From positions 333,001 through 397,000 of the forward strand of contig JADJWQ010000002.1 of the NCBI GenBank assembly GCA_016716265.1: a stretch of 64,000 bases of DNA, in the 5' to 3' direction. The notes below the pieces were generated by a model. The model had not been told where the DNA came from and made no database searches. It was given only the letters and a program-made list of their open reading frames with translations. Positions within the stretch are counted from its first letter, which is position 1, and the number at the start of each line of letters is the position of its first letter. Both the position numbers and the translations under genes were made by a program. Of this stretch, positions 26,187 through 35,219 are shown piece after piece. This stretch comes from Planctomycetota bacterium (GTDB lineage: Bacteria > Planctomycetota > UBA1135 > UBA2386).

Positions 26187-26874
26187 GTCGACCCCCAGCT
26201 TCGCCGCGACGCGATCAGCGCGCCGACCGCGCCGCTGGCGCCGCGCGCTGCGCTGGCCGATGCTCGCGCTCTGTGCGGCGCTGGTGTGGGCCGGTGGCGA
26301 GTACGCGTGGTGGACGCTGGTCGACCACCGGCTCGTGACGATCACGCCGGGCGAGGTCTACCAATCCGCCGAGATGGCGCCCGAGCAGCTCGTCCGCGTC
26401 GCGCGCGAGCACGGGATCCGGGCCGTGATCGACCTGCGCGACGAGGGCTGGGATCGCATCCGCGCCGAGCGCGACGCGCTCGAGCGCGCGGGGATCGTCC
26501 ACTACCACGTCCCGTCGCGGCAGAGCCCCAGCGAGGCGACGTTCCGCGACTTCCTCGAGGTCGCCAGGAACCCGGCGAACCACCCGCTGTTGATCCACTG
26601 CGAGCACGGCGAGGGCCGCTCGGTGCTGTTCGCCGCCGTCTACCGCATGGAGTTCGAGGGCCGGACGCCGCGCGAGGCCTGGCGCGGCGCCGCACGGTTG
26701 CCGCCGGCGCTGCGGTTCCTCGAGCGGCTGTGGCCGGGACTGACGGCGTTCGGGCCCGACAGCCCGAAGGGTCGGATCCTGCTGGGCTACCAGCGGCGCG
26801 GGCTGCAGCTCGGCACCCCGGGCCCCGCGGCCCCGCCAGCGGGGAGACCCGAGCCCGTCGGCAGCGTGCGGTGA
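26179..26874 (+). CDS. Membrane-anchored dual-specificity/PTP-like phosphatase
   Basis: A 231-residue Cys-based phosphatase. An N-terminal helix (RWPMLALCAALVWAGGEYAW, about 25-44) anchors it. The core contains GEVYQSAEM, IRAVIDLRDEG and the active-site P-loop LIHCEHGEGRSV (CX5R, about residues 139-150). The P-loop is complete, so it is probably active. Proteins of this fold dephosphorylate phosphotyrosine, phosphoinositides or lipid phosphates; PTPMT1-type members act on phosphatidylglycerophosphate. Its place between a polyprenyl-phosphate-dependent glycosyltransferase (8-nt overlap) and a PAP2 lipid phosphatase makes a lipid-phosphate substrate plausible, but that is inference. The C-terminal 30 residues are Pro/Gly-rich. 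Confidence 0.83.
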   Translation: MSESTPSFAATRSARRPRRWRRALRWPMLALCAALVWAGGEYAWWTLVDHRLVTITPGEVYQSAEMAPEQLVRVAREHGIRAVIDLRDEGWDRIRAERDALERAGIVHYHVPSRQSPSEATFRDFLEVARNPANHPLLIHCEHGEGRSVLFAAVYRMEFEGRTPREAWRGAARLPPALRFLERLWPGLTAFGPDSPKGRILLGYQRRGLQLGTPGPAAPPAGRPEPVGSVR

Positions 26875-26925
26875 CGCGCGGACATCGTCGTTTGCGCCGG
26901 ACCCGCGCTCTGTTGTGATGTCGCC

Positions 26926-27681
26926 GTGCCCGTGCGTCCCCTCCATCCGAAGCTGCGCACCGCGCTCGTGCTGATCGCCGCGTTCTGCGCCTCGCTGCTC
27001 CTGTGGTGGTGCGAGTCGCCCGCACTGTGGCCTGCATTGCGACCGTACGGCCGTGGCAGCGCGCAGGCCGAGCAGCTCTGGGACCTGATCACCAACGCGG
27101 GCCGCGGGCTCGGGCTGGTCGGACTGCTGCTCGCTGCCATGGTGGCGGTCCGCGACCCGACGCGCCGGCAGCTCGTGCTGACGTCGGCGATCGTCGGTGG
27201 GTTGCTCTGCAATCTGGTGAAGGTGCTGGTCGGGCGCGTGCGTCCCGACGGCGATCCGTACTCGTGGCCGTCCGGCCACGCGACGACCGCGTTCGCACTC
27301 GCCTTCGCACTGAGCTACGGTCGGCCGCGCGCACCGTGGGGGGTGTGGGTTTTCGCCGTCGTGCTCGCCGCGTCGCGCGTGTTCCTCGAACGGCACTGGC
27401 CGGCGGACGTCGTCGCCGGCTTCGGCACCGGACTGCTCGCGGTCGCGGTGTCGGCGCGGCTGCCGGTGCTCGGCTGGCGATTCCTCGACGACGCCCGCGT
27501 GCAGTGCTGGCTCGGGCTCGGTCTGTGCGTCGCCGGCCTCGGCTCGCTCGCGCTCGACAGCGACAAGGTGCCGATGGCGCGCGGCTGGGCCGTGCTGTTC
27601 GGGGTCCAGGTCGGTCTGTGCGGCATCGGTGCGCTCGGTGGGGCGCCGGTCGCGCGGCCGGCGACGGAGGCGGACGCGTGA
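26926..27681 (+). CDS. PAP2-family membrane phosphatase
   Basis: A 251-residue polytopic phosphatase of the PAP2/undecaprenyl-diphosphatase-like family. All three signature motifs are present: KVLVGRVRP (KX6RP, about 101-109), WPSGHATT (PSGH, about 117-124) and SRVFLERHWPADVVAG (SRX5HX3D, about 149-164). Six hydrophobic segments surround them. It probably dephosphorylates a lipid phosphate or pyrophosphate on the periplasmic side, for example recycling the polyprenyl carrier used by the neighbouring glycosyltransferases. The GTG start fits the motif positions. It overlaps the next gene by 4 nt (GTGA), so translational coupling is likely. Confidence 0.93.
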   Translation: MPVRPLHPKLRTALVLIAAFCASLLLWWCESPALWPALRPYGRGSAQAEQLWDLITNAGRGLGLVGLLLAAMVAVRDPTRRQLVLTSAIVGGLLCNLVKVLVGRVRPDGDPYSWPSGHATTAFALAFALSYGRPRAPWGVWVFAVVLAASRVFLERHWPADVVAGFGTGLLAVAVSARLPVLGWRFLDDARVQCWLGLGLCVAGLGSLALDSDKVPMARGWAVLFGVQVGLCGIGALGGAPVARPATEADA

Positions 27682-29378
27682 CCTCGGCGGGTCGCTATGA
27701 GCTGTCCCCGCGGGCGCTGCGCACGGCCGTCTGGCTGTCGTTCGCCGCGCTGGTCGTCGCACACGTCGCGGGTCTCGGCGACTTCGTGCTGCTCGACGTC
27801 GACGAGCCGAAGTTCGTCGCGGCTTCGCGGGAGATGGCGCGCGGCGGCGACGCGATCGTGCCGCACTTCAACGGCGCCGAGCGGTTCGACAAGCCGATCC
27901 TGATCTACTGGCTGCAGGCGCTGTGCATGCTGGTGCTCGGGCAGAACGAGCTGGCCGCCCGGCTGCCGTCGGCATTGTCGGTCGCCGGGACCCTGCCGCT
28001 CGTCGCCTTGGGCATCGCACCGCGGTTCGGCTTGCGGCCCACCTACGCGTGGCTCGCGGGTCTGGCGGTGGCGACGAGCGGCGTCGCGCAGGCGCTCGCG
28101 CGCGGCGCGACGGCCGACGCGCTGCTCCTGTTCGCGACGACGGCGCTCGCCGTGCTGCAGCTGCGCGTGTACTTCGGCGCCCGGCGGTGGTGGGACCACG
28201 CGGCGGTGTGGCTGTGCGGCGGGCTCGCGTTCCTCGTCAAGGGGCCGCCCGCGCTCGTCGCGCCGCTCGCGCTGGCGGCCGGTATGCTCGCCGCCGGCCA
28301 TCGACCATCGCCATTGCGACTCGTTCCGGGTTTCCTGCTCGGCGCGGGCGTCGTGCTGGCCTGGGCGGTGCCCGCGCTGATCCGCAGCGATGGCCGGTTC
28401 TGGACCGTCGGCGTGCTGCACCACGTCGTCGCGCGCAGCGTCGAGCCGTTCGAGGGGCACGGCGGCTATGCGCCGTGGTGGTACCTCTTCTACGTCGTCG
28501 CGATCCCGCTGGCGGCGCTGCCGTGGTCGCCGTTCCTGCTGAAGCTGCGCGACGTGCCGCGCGGAGAGCTGTGCGGCGACCGCCGCCACCTGCGGCTGCT
28601 CGCGTGGTGGTTCGGCGGGACGTTCGCGGTGTTCACCGTCGCCACCAGCAAGCTCGCCCACTACCCATTGCCGGCGTTCCCGCCGCTGATGGTCGTCGCG
28701 ATGCTCGCCCTGCAGAACGCGCGCAATGCGGGCACCGCGGGCGCGACCGTGGCGGACCGCTGGATCGGCCGCGTGCTGATCGCGCTCGGCCTCGCGTTGC
28801 CGGTCGCGGCGGTCGGGTTGTTCGTCGGCTTCCGCATGACGGTGCCGGGCGGTGCGCTCGCGACCGGTGCGTGCTTCGCGTTCGGCGCGGTGTGGGCCGG
28901 CCGGTGCGCGTTGGCCGGCCGCTGCACCGCGGCGGCGCTCGGCATGGCGGTGACGGCCGGCGCGGGCTTCGGCCTGGCCGCGTCGACGGTCGTGCCACCG
29001 TTCTTCGCGCGCGGTGCGGCAGCCGCCGTGCGGGACGCGCGCGACGAGGTGTTTCCCGCGGATTTGCGCGTCTACGACTTCCGCATGGCGATGCCGAGCC
29101 TCACCTACTACCTCGATCGCGAGATCCACGAGCTGCCCGACAGCGGTCCGGGCGGCGCCGAGCGCGCGGCGCTCGAGCGGATCGACGAGCCGGGCGTCGT
29201 CGTGATCACGCGCGGCGACCGCCTCGCGCTGCTCGTCGCGGCGGTCGACGCGCTGCCGGACCCGGCCCGGCGTGAGCGCGTGCGCGCTGCACTCGCGCGC
29301 CCGCGTGCGACGCTGCGCGGCTTCCTGCCCTCGAAGGGCAAGGTGCTGGACCTGGTCGTGCTGGGGGTGCAGCGATGA
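27678..29378 (+). CDS. ArnT/PMT-like membrane glycosyltransferase, copy 2
   Basis: A 566-residue polytopic protein related to copies 1 and 3. The acidic catalytic motif is DVDEPKF (about residue 33). FDKPILIYWLQALC matches the conserved KPxLxYW; AQALARGATADALLLFAT is followed by LAFLVKGPPALVA and TSKLAHYPLPAFPPL, the latter close to ArnT's second conserved loop (SKxxxYxLPxxP). The C-terminal 120 residues form a soluble domain after the last helices. The GTG start overlaps the PAP2 stop. The KLxHYxLPxxP motif makes this the most ArnT-like copy. Donor and acceptor are unknown. Confidence 0.86.
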   Translation: MTSAGRYELSPRALRTAVWLSFAALVVAHVAGLGDFVLLDVDEPKFVAASREMARGGDAIVPHFNGAERFDKPILIYWLQALCMLVLGQNELAARLPSALSVAGTLPLVALGIAPRFGLRPTYAWLAGLAVATSGVAQALARGATADALLLFATTALAVLQLRVYFGARRWWDHAAVWLCGGLAFLVKGPPALVAPLALAAGMLAAGHRPSPLRLVPGFLLGAGVVLAWAVPALIRSDGRFWTVGVLHHVVARSVEPFEGHGGYAPWWYLFYVVAIPLAALPWSPFLLKLRDVPRGELCGDRRHLRLLAWWFGGTFAVFTVATSKLAHYPLPAFPPLMVVAMLALQNARNAGTAGATVADRWIGRVLIALGLALPVAAVGLFVGFRMTVPGGALATGACFAFGAVWAGRCALAGRCTAAALGMAVTAGAGFGLAASTVVPPFFARGAAAAVRDARDEVFPADLRVYDFRMAMPSLTYYLDREIHELPDSGPGGAERAALERIDEPGVVVITRGDRLALLVAAVDALPDPARRERVRAALARPRATLRGFLPSKGKVLDLVVLGVQR

Positions 29379-30979
29379 CGGCCGCCGCAGTCGCTGCTGC
29401 GCGCCGCGGGCTGCCGTCGCCGCGCCTCGCGGTCGGTATCGCGCTCGCCGCCTGGGCGCTGCTGGTCGCGGCGCGGCTCACGGCACCGTCGGACCTGCTG
29501 ACGCGCGATCAGGAGCGCGTCGCCGCCTACGTGCTCGACGCGACCGAGCGCGGCCATTGGCTGTGCCAGGAGGACTTCCACGGCAACATCGCGTCGAAGC
29601 CGCCGCTGTTCAATTGGCTCGCCGCTCTCGCGACGGAATGCGTCGGCTCGCTCGAACGCTTCGCCCTGGCGTTCCCGAGCTGGCTCTGCAGTGGGCTGAC
29701 GACGCTGCTGGTGCTCGTCGTCGCGGGCCGGCTGGCCGGTCGCGCCGCCGGGGTGTGGGCGGCGATCCTCTATCTGTACTCGCAGCTCGGCCTGCGGCAG
29801 GTGCTGTTGGTGCGCAGCGACGCGGTGTTCCAGGCGACGGTGTTCGCCGCCACCGTGTTCGCGTGGCAGGCCTGGGAGACCGGTCGCGGTCACGTCCGGG
29901 CGTGGCTCGCGGCGGCGCTCGCGACGCTGACGAAAGGGCCGCTGGCGATCCTGCTGGTCGCGTTCGGCTTCGTCGCCGCCTGGCAGGAGCGACGTGCGGG
30001 ACGGGACGTCCCGCCGCTCGGTCGGCGGGGGCACCTGCGCGGCATCGTGGTCTTCCTGCTGGTCACGGCGGGCTGGTTCGTCGCCGCCGACGTCGCCCTC
30101 GACGGTCGCGTGTGGGACAAGCTGATCGTCGACGAGCTGGTCGGCCACGCGGTCGGCACGAAGGACGACTTCGGCTACCCCGGCGAGCGGTTCTACCGGC
30201 CGGCGGCGTGGTTCGTGACGCGCCTGTTCCCGATGGGAGCGATCGCGGTGTTCGGCCTCTGGCGGGCATTCCGGCGGCCGTCGGCACGGGCCGAGCACCG
30301 CCGCCTGGAGCGCCTGCTCGCCTGGCAGGTCGCGCTCGGTGTCGCATTGTTCTCGCTGGCGTCTGAGAACCGCTTCGTGCACCTGCTGCCGCTGATGCCC
30401 GGCGCGGCGGTGCTCGCCGGCCGCGAGCTCGACGGCTGGCTCGCGCGCCGCCGCCCGGGCCTGCACGTCGCGCGCGCGCAGCTCGCCGCGATCGTCGTCG
30501 CCGCCACCCTGTCGGCCGTCTACCTGTCGGTGCTCGACGCCCGCAACGAGCCGATCGTCCGCGGGGCCGACACGCTGGCATTCGCGCGCGCGATCGAGCG
30601 CATCGCGGGCCCGGACTTCGCGCCCGCCAATCGCGACGCCCCCGACGCACTGTTCGCCCACCTGACCGCGTTCGCGCCACCGAGCGACGATGCCGCGATC
30701 GCCGCGGGCCTCGCCGGGACGGCGCCGTATTACGTCGCGACCATCGATGCCGACGCGGTCGCTGCGCTGGTTCCGTCGATCCCGGTCCAGCGCGTCCTCG
30801 ATGCGCCGCTCGGCCGCGGCGGCGCGCGCCTGACCATCGTGGCGAACCGCTCCGCGCTGCCCATTGCAGGCGAGCGCCGCCCGCGCATCGACTCCGCCGG
30901 CACCGCGCTCTTCCTCGCGCTGGTCGCGGCGGTGTTCCTGTTGGCGGGCCGCCGCGCCGGATCCCGGTTGGCGACCTGA
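29375..30979 (+). CDS. ArnT/PMT-like membrane glycosyltransferase, copy 3
   Basis: A 534-residue polytopic protein whose ATG overlaps the previous stop by 4 nt. The acidic motif is replaced by TRDQERVAAY (about residue 45), an Asp-Gln-Glu instead of Asp-Glu. IASKPPLFNWLAAL gives the KPPLxxW motif; RQVLLVRSDAVFQATVFA and ALATLTKGPLAILLVA follow the family order; ASENRFVHLLPLMPG corresponds to the second loop (RxxxxLLPxxP). The change near the catalytic Asp could alter donor choice. The gene ends the coupled run that began at 24501. The C-terminus has one more hydrophobic helix (ALFLALVAAVFLLAG). Confidence 0.84.
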   Translation: MTAAAVAAARRGLPSPRLAVGIALAAWALLVAARLTAPSDLLTRDQERVAAYVLDATERGHWLCQEDFHGNIASKPPLFNWLAALATECVGSLERFALAFPSWLCSGLTTLLVLVVAGRLAGRAAGVWAAILYLYSQLGLRQVLLVRSDAVFQATVFAATVFAWQAWETGRGHVRAWLAAALATLTKGPLAILLVAFGFVAAWQERRAGRDVPPLGRRGHLRGIVVFLLVTAGWFVAADVALDGRVWDKLIVDELVGHAVGTKDDFGYPGERFYRPAAWFVTRLFPMGAIAVFGLWRAFRRPSARAEHRRLERLLAWQVALGVALFSLASENRFVHLLPLMPGAAVLAGRELDGWLARRRPGLHVARAQLAAIVVAATLSAVYLSVLDARNEPIVRGADTLAFARAIERIAGPDFAPANRDAPDALFAHLTAFAPPSDDAAIAAGLAGTAPYYVATIDADAVAALVPSIPVQRVLDAPLGRGGARLTIVANRSALPIAGERRPRIDSAGTALFLALVAAVFLLAGRRAGSRLAT

Positions 30980-31120
30980 CCGGGTGGGCGGCGCTCGCAT
31001 TCGACCGCGGTGTCCTTCCCGAGGCCGGGCGGCCAGCGGCCGCGCGGCACCGTGCAGGTGGCCGCGGGCAGCGCCGCTGCGCGCGCGACGAGCGTAGCGG
31101 TGGACGTCAGGTGGGGTCCG

Positions 31121-31460
31121 ATGCTCCGCCTGGCTGGCGTCGTGTTCGTGCTGGTCGTCGCGAGCCGTGCGACGGATCTGCGTGAGCGTGGTGTGCGCGT
31201 CGAGCCTCGACCCGCGCCGCCGGGTCCGTGCGAGGTGCTGCTCGCCGATCGGGTCGAGCTCCGTCCGGACGTGGGGTGGGACGGAGGCTCCGCGGACGGT
31301 CCACACCGGGCACGACGACGAGGCGTGGCTCGTCGTGCGCGGCCAGCTCGCCGTCGGAGGCTACCGCCCGGTCGGGCGCCGGCTCGTTCCGCTCGAGGAG
31401 ACGGTGCTTCTCGTGCCGACAGTTCGGCTCTCGCAGGCATTGGCGATCGACCAGGGGTGA
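31121..31460 (+). pseudogene. Small secreted protein gene, frame broken around 31272-31280
   Basis: From the ATG the frame reads a hydrophobic leader (LRLAGVVFVLVVASRATDLR) and then VEVLLAD-like beta sequence up to RVELRPDVGW. Beyond a G-rich stretch (GTGGGGTGGGACGG) the coherent sequence continues in another frame as TVHTGHDDEAWLVVRGQLAV, GGYRPVGRRLVPLEETVLLV and a stop at 31460. Total length 340 nt is not a multiple of three. The HxxHDDEAW-like strand is faintly cupin-like. Either a decayed gene or an indel in the assembly. Function is unknown. Confidence 0.45.
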
Positions 31461-31465
31461 TCGTG

Positions 31466-31989
31466 ATGTCGGCCGTACCGCAGCTGACCGGGCTGTCGCT
31501 GCTCGCGGTCCTGGCGGCCGGGTGTGCGAGTGGTGCGGCCGTCCAGGAGGTGGCAGGTCGCCGGCCGCCGATCGCGGCGGATCACGGTCGCGTGTTCTCC
31601 CCCGGCCGTCGTGGTCCGGTGCCGGGGTCCGCCCGGAGGTCCGGCTGAACGGCGCGCCGGTCGGCGTGAGCGAGGCCGAGGGCTGCTCGTTCGTCGATCG
31701 TCCGACCGGCGATCGCACGGCGGCCGCATCGACCGTGGTCGAGCGGTGCGCGTCGTTCACGCTGTCCCCCGGACAGCCGCGCCACGTCCGCGGAGCCGCA
31801 TCGATGGGCTCCTTCGTCGGGCACCTGGACCTGTGCCTCGTCGATGGTCCCGGGGGCGATCGGGAGATCCGTGACCTGCACCTCACCGGCGATCGGCAGG
31901 CGCTGCTTCCCATTGCCGCGGCTCGGCCCGCGCGGGCGTCGGGACGTGGAGCTGACCCGGAGTGCGCAAGGACGGTCGCCGGGCGGTGA
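31466..31989 (+). pseudogene. Putative lipoprotein (DUF2846-like), frame broken around 31600-31640
   Basis: The first frame gives a lipoprotein leader with lipobox (LLAVLAAGCASG) and AADHGRVFSPGRRGPVPG, then soon stops. The coherent continuation is in a second frame: VRPEVRLNGAPVGVSEAEGC, SFVDRPTGDRTAAASTVVER and a Gly/Asp-rich end at 31989. The order (xVFxPGR, then VxLNGxPVG, then a Pro-Gly loop) resembles small DUF2846-type lipoproteins. The span of 524 nt implies one missing or two extra bases. A CCCCC run lies at the joint. It starts 5 nt after the preceding broken gene, so both may once have been one operon. Confidence 0.45.
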
Positions 31990-32007
31990 ATCGGTGGACC
32001 CGGGGAC

Positions 32008-32013
32008 TACGAT
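32008..32013 (+). promoter_or_regulatory. Candidate leaderless promoter -10 hexamer TACGAT
   Basis: TACGAT lies 7 nt before the ATG at 32021, with no ribosome-binding site between. It fits a leaderless transcript. Confidence 0.45.
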
Positions 32014-32020
32014 CGCCGCC

Positions 32021-33376
32021 ATGACGTCGGGTCGAAGCCGTTGGATCTGCGGTGTGGCTGCCGGCCTCGCCGGGTGTCTGTCGCCGTCCCACACCGGTAC
32101 GGGATCACCGCCGGCGAGCGAGGCAGCGCGACCTGCGACGTTCCCCGACGCGATCGCGAGCGACCCGGCGCGACTCGGGTGGATGGTCGGCTCGCCGCCG
32201 CCGCCTGACCGCGTCGTGAGGTTCGAGGACGGGTCCTACTTCGGCTTCCCGGCGATGCGCTGGAGCGTCGCCAACTTCCGGCAGCTGATGCCGACGGTCG
32301 CTGTCGCGCGCGCCGGCGCACCGGCGCCACTGCCGCGCGCGCTGCGCGACGACATCGACGGCATCAGCTTCCTGCCGATCGGCGCGGCGCAGCCGATCAC
32401 GTGGGCCGAGTCGCTGCTCGCGACCTACACCGACGGCATCGCCGTGCTGCACCGCGGCCGCATCGTCTACGAGCGCTACTTCGGCGTGCTCGAGCCCGAC
32501 GGCCTGCACGGTGCGATGTCGATCACGAAGTCGTTCGTCGGCACGCTCGCGGCCGTGCTGGTCGCCGAGGGACAGCTCGATCCGGCCCGGCCGGTCGCCG
32601 ACTACGTGCCGGAGCTCGCGGCGTCGGGGTTCGGCGACGCCACCGTGCGCCAGGTCATGGACATGACGACCGGTATCCGCTTCCGCGAGGACTACGCCGA
32701 TCCGAACGCCGAGATCTGGGCGCATGCGCGCGCCGGCAACCCGCTGCCCAAGCCGGCCGGCTACGTCGGGCCGCGGACCTACTACGAGTTCCTGCAGACG
32801 GTCGGGAAGGCGGGCGAACACGGCGATGGCTTCGCCTACAAGACGGCCAACACGGACGCGCTCGGCTGGATCCTCGCGCGGGTCACCGGTCGCTCGGTCG
32901 CGCAGCTCCTCGCGGAGCGGATCTGGAGCCGGCTCGGCGCGGAGCACGACGCCTACTTCTCGGTCGACTCCGTCGGGACGCCGTTCGCCGGCGGCGGGCT
33001 GAACACCAGCTTGCGCGACCTCGCGCGGTTCGGCGAGATGCTCCGCAATGGCGGACTGTGGAACGGCACACAGGTCGTGCCGGCGGCGGTGGTCGAGGAC
33101 ATCCGCCGCGGTGGTGATCGCGCGGCCTTCGCCAGGGCCGGCTACGAGCTGCTCGAGGGCTGGAGCTATCGGAACATGTGGTGGGTGACGCACGACGACC
33201 ACGGTGCGTTCGCAGCCCGTGGGGTGCACGGGCAGGTGCTCTACATCGATCCGGTGGCGGAGCTGGTGATCGCTCGCTTCGCCTCCCACCCGATCGCCGC
33301 CAACGCTGCGACCGACCCGATCTCGCTGCCCGCCTATCGGGCCCTGGCCGATCACCTGCTCGCGGATCCGCGCTGA
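32021..33376 (+). CDS. Serine hydrolase lipoprotein, beta-lactamase-related (NylB-like)
   Basis: A 451-residue lipoprotein (ICGVAAGLAGC lipobox, about residues 8-18) of the serine beta-lactamase-fold hydrolases. The architecture resembles the 6-aminohexanoate-dimer hydrolase group: RGRIVYERYFGVLEPD, SxxK motif in GAMSITKSFVGTLAAVL (about residue 170), QVMDMTTGIRFREDYADPNA, the Tyr motif FAYKTANTDALGWIL, GGGLNTSLRDLARFGEML, and the end motif RGVHGQVLYIDP. All catalytic parts are present, so an active amidase or esterase is likely, anchored at the envelope. The real substrate is unknown; nylon-type activity is only a family label. Confidence 0.88.
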   Translation: MTSGRSRWICGVAAGLAGCLSPSHTGTGSPPASEAARPATFPDAIASDPARLGWMVGSPPPPDRVVRFEDGSYFGFPAMRWSVANFRQLMPTVAVARAGAPAPLPRALRDDIDGISFLPIGAAQPITWAESLLATYTDGIAVLHRGRIVYERYFGVLEPDGLHGAMSITKSFVGTLAAVLVAEGQLDPARPVADYVPELAASGFGDATVRQVMDMTTGIRFREDYADPNAEIWAHARAGNPLPKPAGYVGPRTYYEFLQTVGKAGEHGDGFAYKTANTDALGWILARVTGRSVAQLLAERIWSRLGAEHDAYFSVDSVGTPFAGGGLNTSLRDLARFGEMLRNGGLWNGTQVVPAAVVEDIRRGGDRAAFARAGYELLEGWSYRNMWWVTHDDHGAFAARGVHGQVLYIDPVAELVIARFASHPIAANAATDPISLPAYRALADHLLADPR

Positions 33377-33469
33377 GTCGGCGGTCGGCGTCCGGCCCCG
33401 CGATTTCCGGAACTGGCGCGGACCGAGCGGACGCATCCATTGCGAACCCTCTCCAACTGGAGGCTCGCA

Positions 33470-35212
33470 ATGACGATTGCCCTCGCTGGCGCCCTCGCCG
33501 GTACCCTCGCCGGATCGCTGTCGCGACCGCGTCGCGTGCCCGGGTCGGTGGTCGGCGCCGCAGTGCTCCTGCTGGTGTCGCTGGCGCCCGTCTCCGCGCA
33601 GGTGCTGCCCCGCGCCACGGTCGCCCACGTGCTACGCCGCATCACGTTCGGACCGACCCCGGCCCTGTTGGCCCGGATCCAGACCCAGGCGGACCTCGAC
33701 GGTTACGTCAACGCGCAGCTCGCGGCACCGCCGACCGGCTACGGCGGCGTGGCCGACGTCCTGATCACGTCACCTGGCTTCCTGGGTGAAGGTGCCGGCC
33801 TCGTCTACGGTCCCGGGCTCGCGTTCTCGCTGGCGGACCTGCAGAACAAGGAGCTGGTGCTGGCGCTCGAGAGCCCATACCAGTTGCGCGAGCTGCTGTG
33901 CTGGTTCTGGGAGCAGCACTTCTCGACCTACTACCACCAGGTCCGGGCCGCGGCGCAGAACTTCGAGGCGCAGCTGCCCGCCGGGATGACCGCAGCCGAG
34001 GCGGCGGTGTTCCAGGAGTGGCGGGAGAACCAGACCTACCGCGCGCTGGCCTTCGCGGACTTCCGGGACCTGATGCAGGCCTGCGTCGACAGCCCGGCGA
34101 TGCGCTACTACCTGAATCTGGTGTTCTCCGGCTGCCGCGCCGCGAACGAGGACTTCGGCCGCGAGTTCCTCGAGCTGCACACGATGGGGCCGCAGCGCCA
34201 TGGGAACCCGGCGACCCCGAACTACACGACCGCCGACATCCAGGTGATCTCCGAGGTGTTCCGGGGCCTCGACGTCGATCCGGCGACCGGACTGCCGGGC
34301 TTCTCGCAGGCCGGCGGCACGCTGTGCCACTACGGGATCGGCTGGCTGCCGCAGAAGACCCTGTTCGCCGGACCGGCCCAGGCCCACGTCGTCGACTGGA
34401 GCTGGACCACCACGTCACCGCCGTCGACCGGCGACATCCAGGCGGAGATCGCGAGCCTGCTCGACAACCTGGTGGCGCAGACCGAGACGAAGCTGTTCAT
34501 CTCGACCCGGCTGATCCGGTTCTTCGTCGGCGACGCGGATCCGATCGACCCGGGCCTCTTGTCGGCCTGCGTCAATGCCTGGGGAGCGCGCGGCGACATC
34601 GACGCGGTGCTGCGGGTCATCTTCGCCAGCCCGGAGTTCGTGAGCGCGAGCTCCTGGGAGCGGCTGGAGAACCCGATCGAAGCGACCATCTCGCAGGCGC
34701 GGTTGTTCGGGGCGGGCTTCGCGACCGCCGCCGGTACACCGAACGTCGCGAACAAGACGGAGCTCGTCGATCGCCTGTCGGCGATCCGCGCCGTGGTCGA
34801 CGCCGCCGGGGCGCTGCCGCACGAGCACCCGGCACCGGACGGCTATCCGCTCGCCAGCCAGCGCCAGGTCGGCTCGGGGGTGTTCTGGAACCACGGCAGC
34901 TACGCCTGGCGGATCTACGCCGACTGGGCCACCGGCGGCGCGAGCGACAACCTCGCCTATGCGCCCGTGCCGGTCGTCCAGGCCGAGCTGGCGCGGCTGA
35001 ACTGGAGCTGGGACGACCCGCTGCTGGTGTCGACCGCCACGCTCGTGATGCTCTACGACCGGCGCTTCTCCACCGCGGACCGCGATCTCGGCGAGGCGTT
35101 CCTGAACCGTCCGACCGTCTGGGACGCGTCGACGTCGGCGACCGAGAAGGAGCGGCGCCTGCGCCTGATGCTCGCCTTCCTGCTGACCCTCCCCCAAGCC
35201 CTGGAGAAGTGA
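33470..35212 (+). CDS. DUF1800 family secreted protein
   Basis: A 580-residue exported protein of the DUF1800 family, common and multi-copy in Planctomycetota and usually paired with a DUF1501 gene as here (7 nt apart). Features: signal-like helix (VVGAAVLLLVSLAPVSAQ); HVLRRITFGPTPALLARIQT; ELLCWFWEQHFSTYYHQ; the family hallmark EDFGREFLELHTMG (about 235-248); TTADIQVISEVFRGL; and KLFISTRLIRFFVGDADP. The start ATG has GGAGG 6 nt upstream; a TTG 30 nt earlier is less likely. The biochemical function of the family is not established. Pairing with DUF1501 suggests a joint envelope complex. Confidence 0.93.
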   Translation: MTIALAGALAGTLAGSLSRPRRVPGSVVGAAVLLLVSLAPVSAQVLPRATVAHVLRRITFGPTPALLARIQTQADLDGYVNAQLAAPPTGYGGVADVLITSPGFLGEGAGLVYGPGLAFSLADLQNKELVLALESPYQLRELLCWFWEQHFSTYYHQVRAAAQNFEAQLPAGMTAAEAAVFQEWRENQTYRALAFADFRDLMQACVDSPAMRYYLNLVFSGCRAANEDFGREFLELHTMGPQRHGNPATPNYTTADIQVISEVFRGLDVDPATGLPGFSQAGGTLCHYGIGWLPQKTLFAGPAQAHVVDWSWTTTSPPSTGDIQAEIASLLDNLVAQTETKLFISTRLIRFFVGDADPIDPGLLSACVNAWGARGDIDAVLRVIFASPEFVSASSWERLENPIEATISQARLFGAGFATAAGTPNVANKTELVDRLSAIRAVVDAAGALPHEHPAPDGYPLASQRQVGSGVFWNHGSYAWRIYADWATGGASDNLAYAPVPVVQAELARLNWSWDDPLLVSTATLVMLYDRRFSTADRDLGEAFLNRPTVWDASTSATEKERRLRLMLAFLLTLPQALEK

Positions 35213-35219
35213 GCCCGCC

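Noticed and set aside
31107..31913. Minus-strand open frame of 268 codons over the two broken genes
   Set aside because: Ser/Arg/Pro-rich with no leader or motif. The plus strand shows lipobox and beta-strand patterns.
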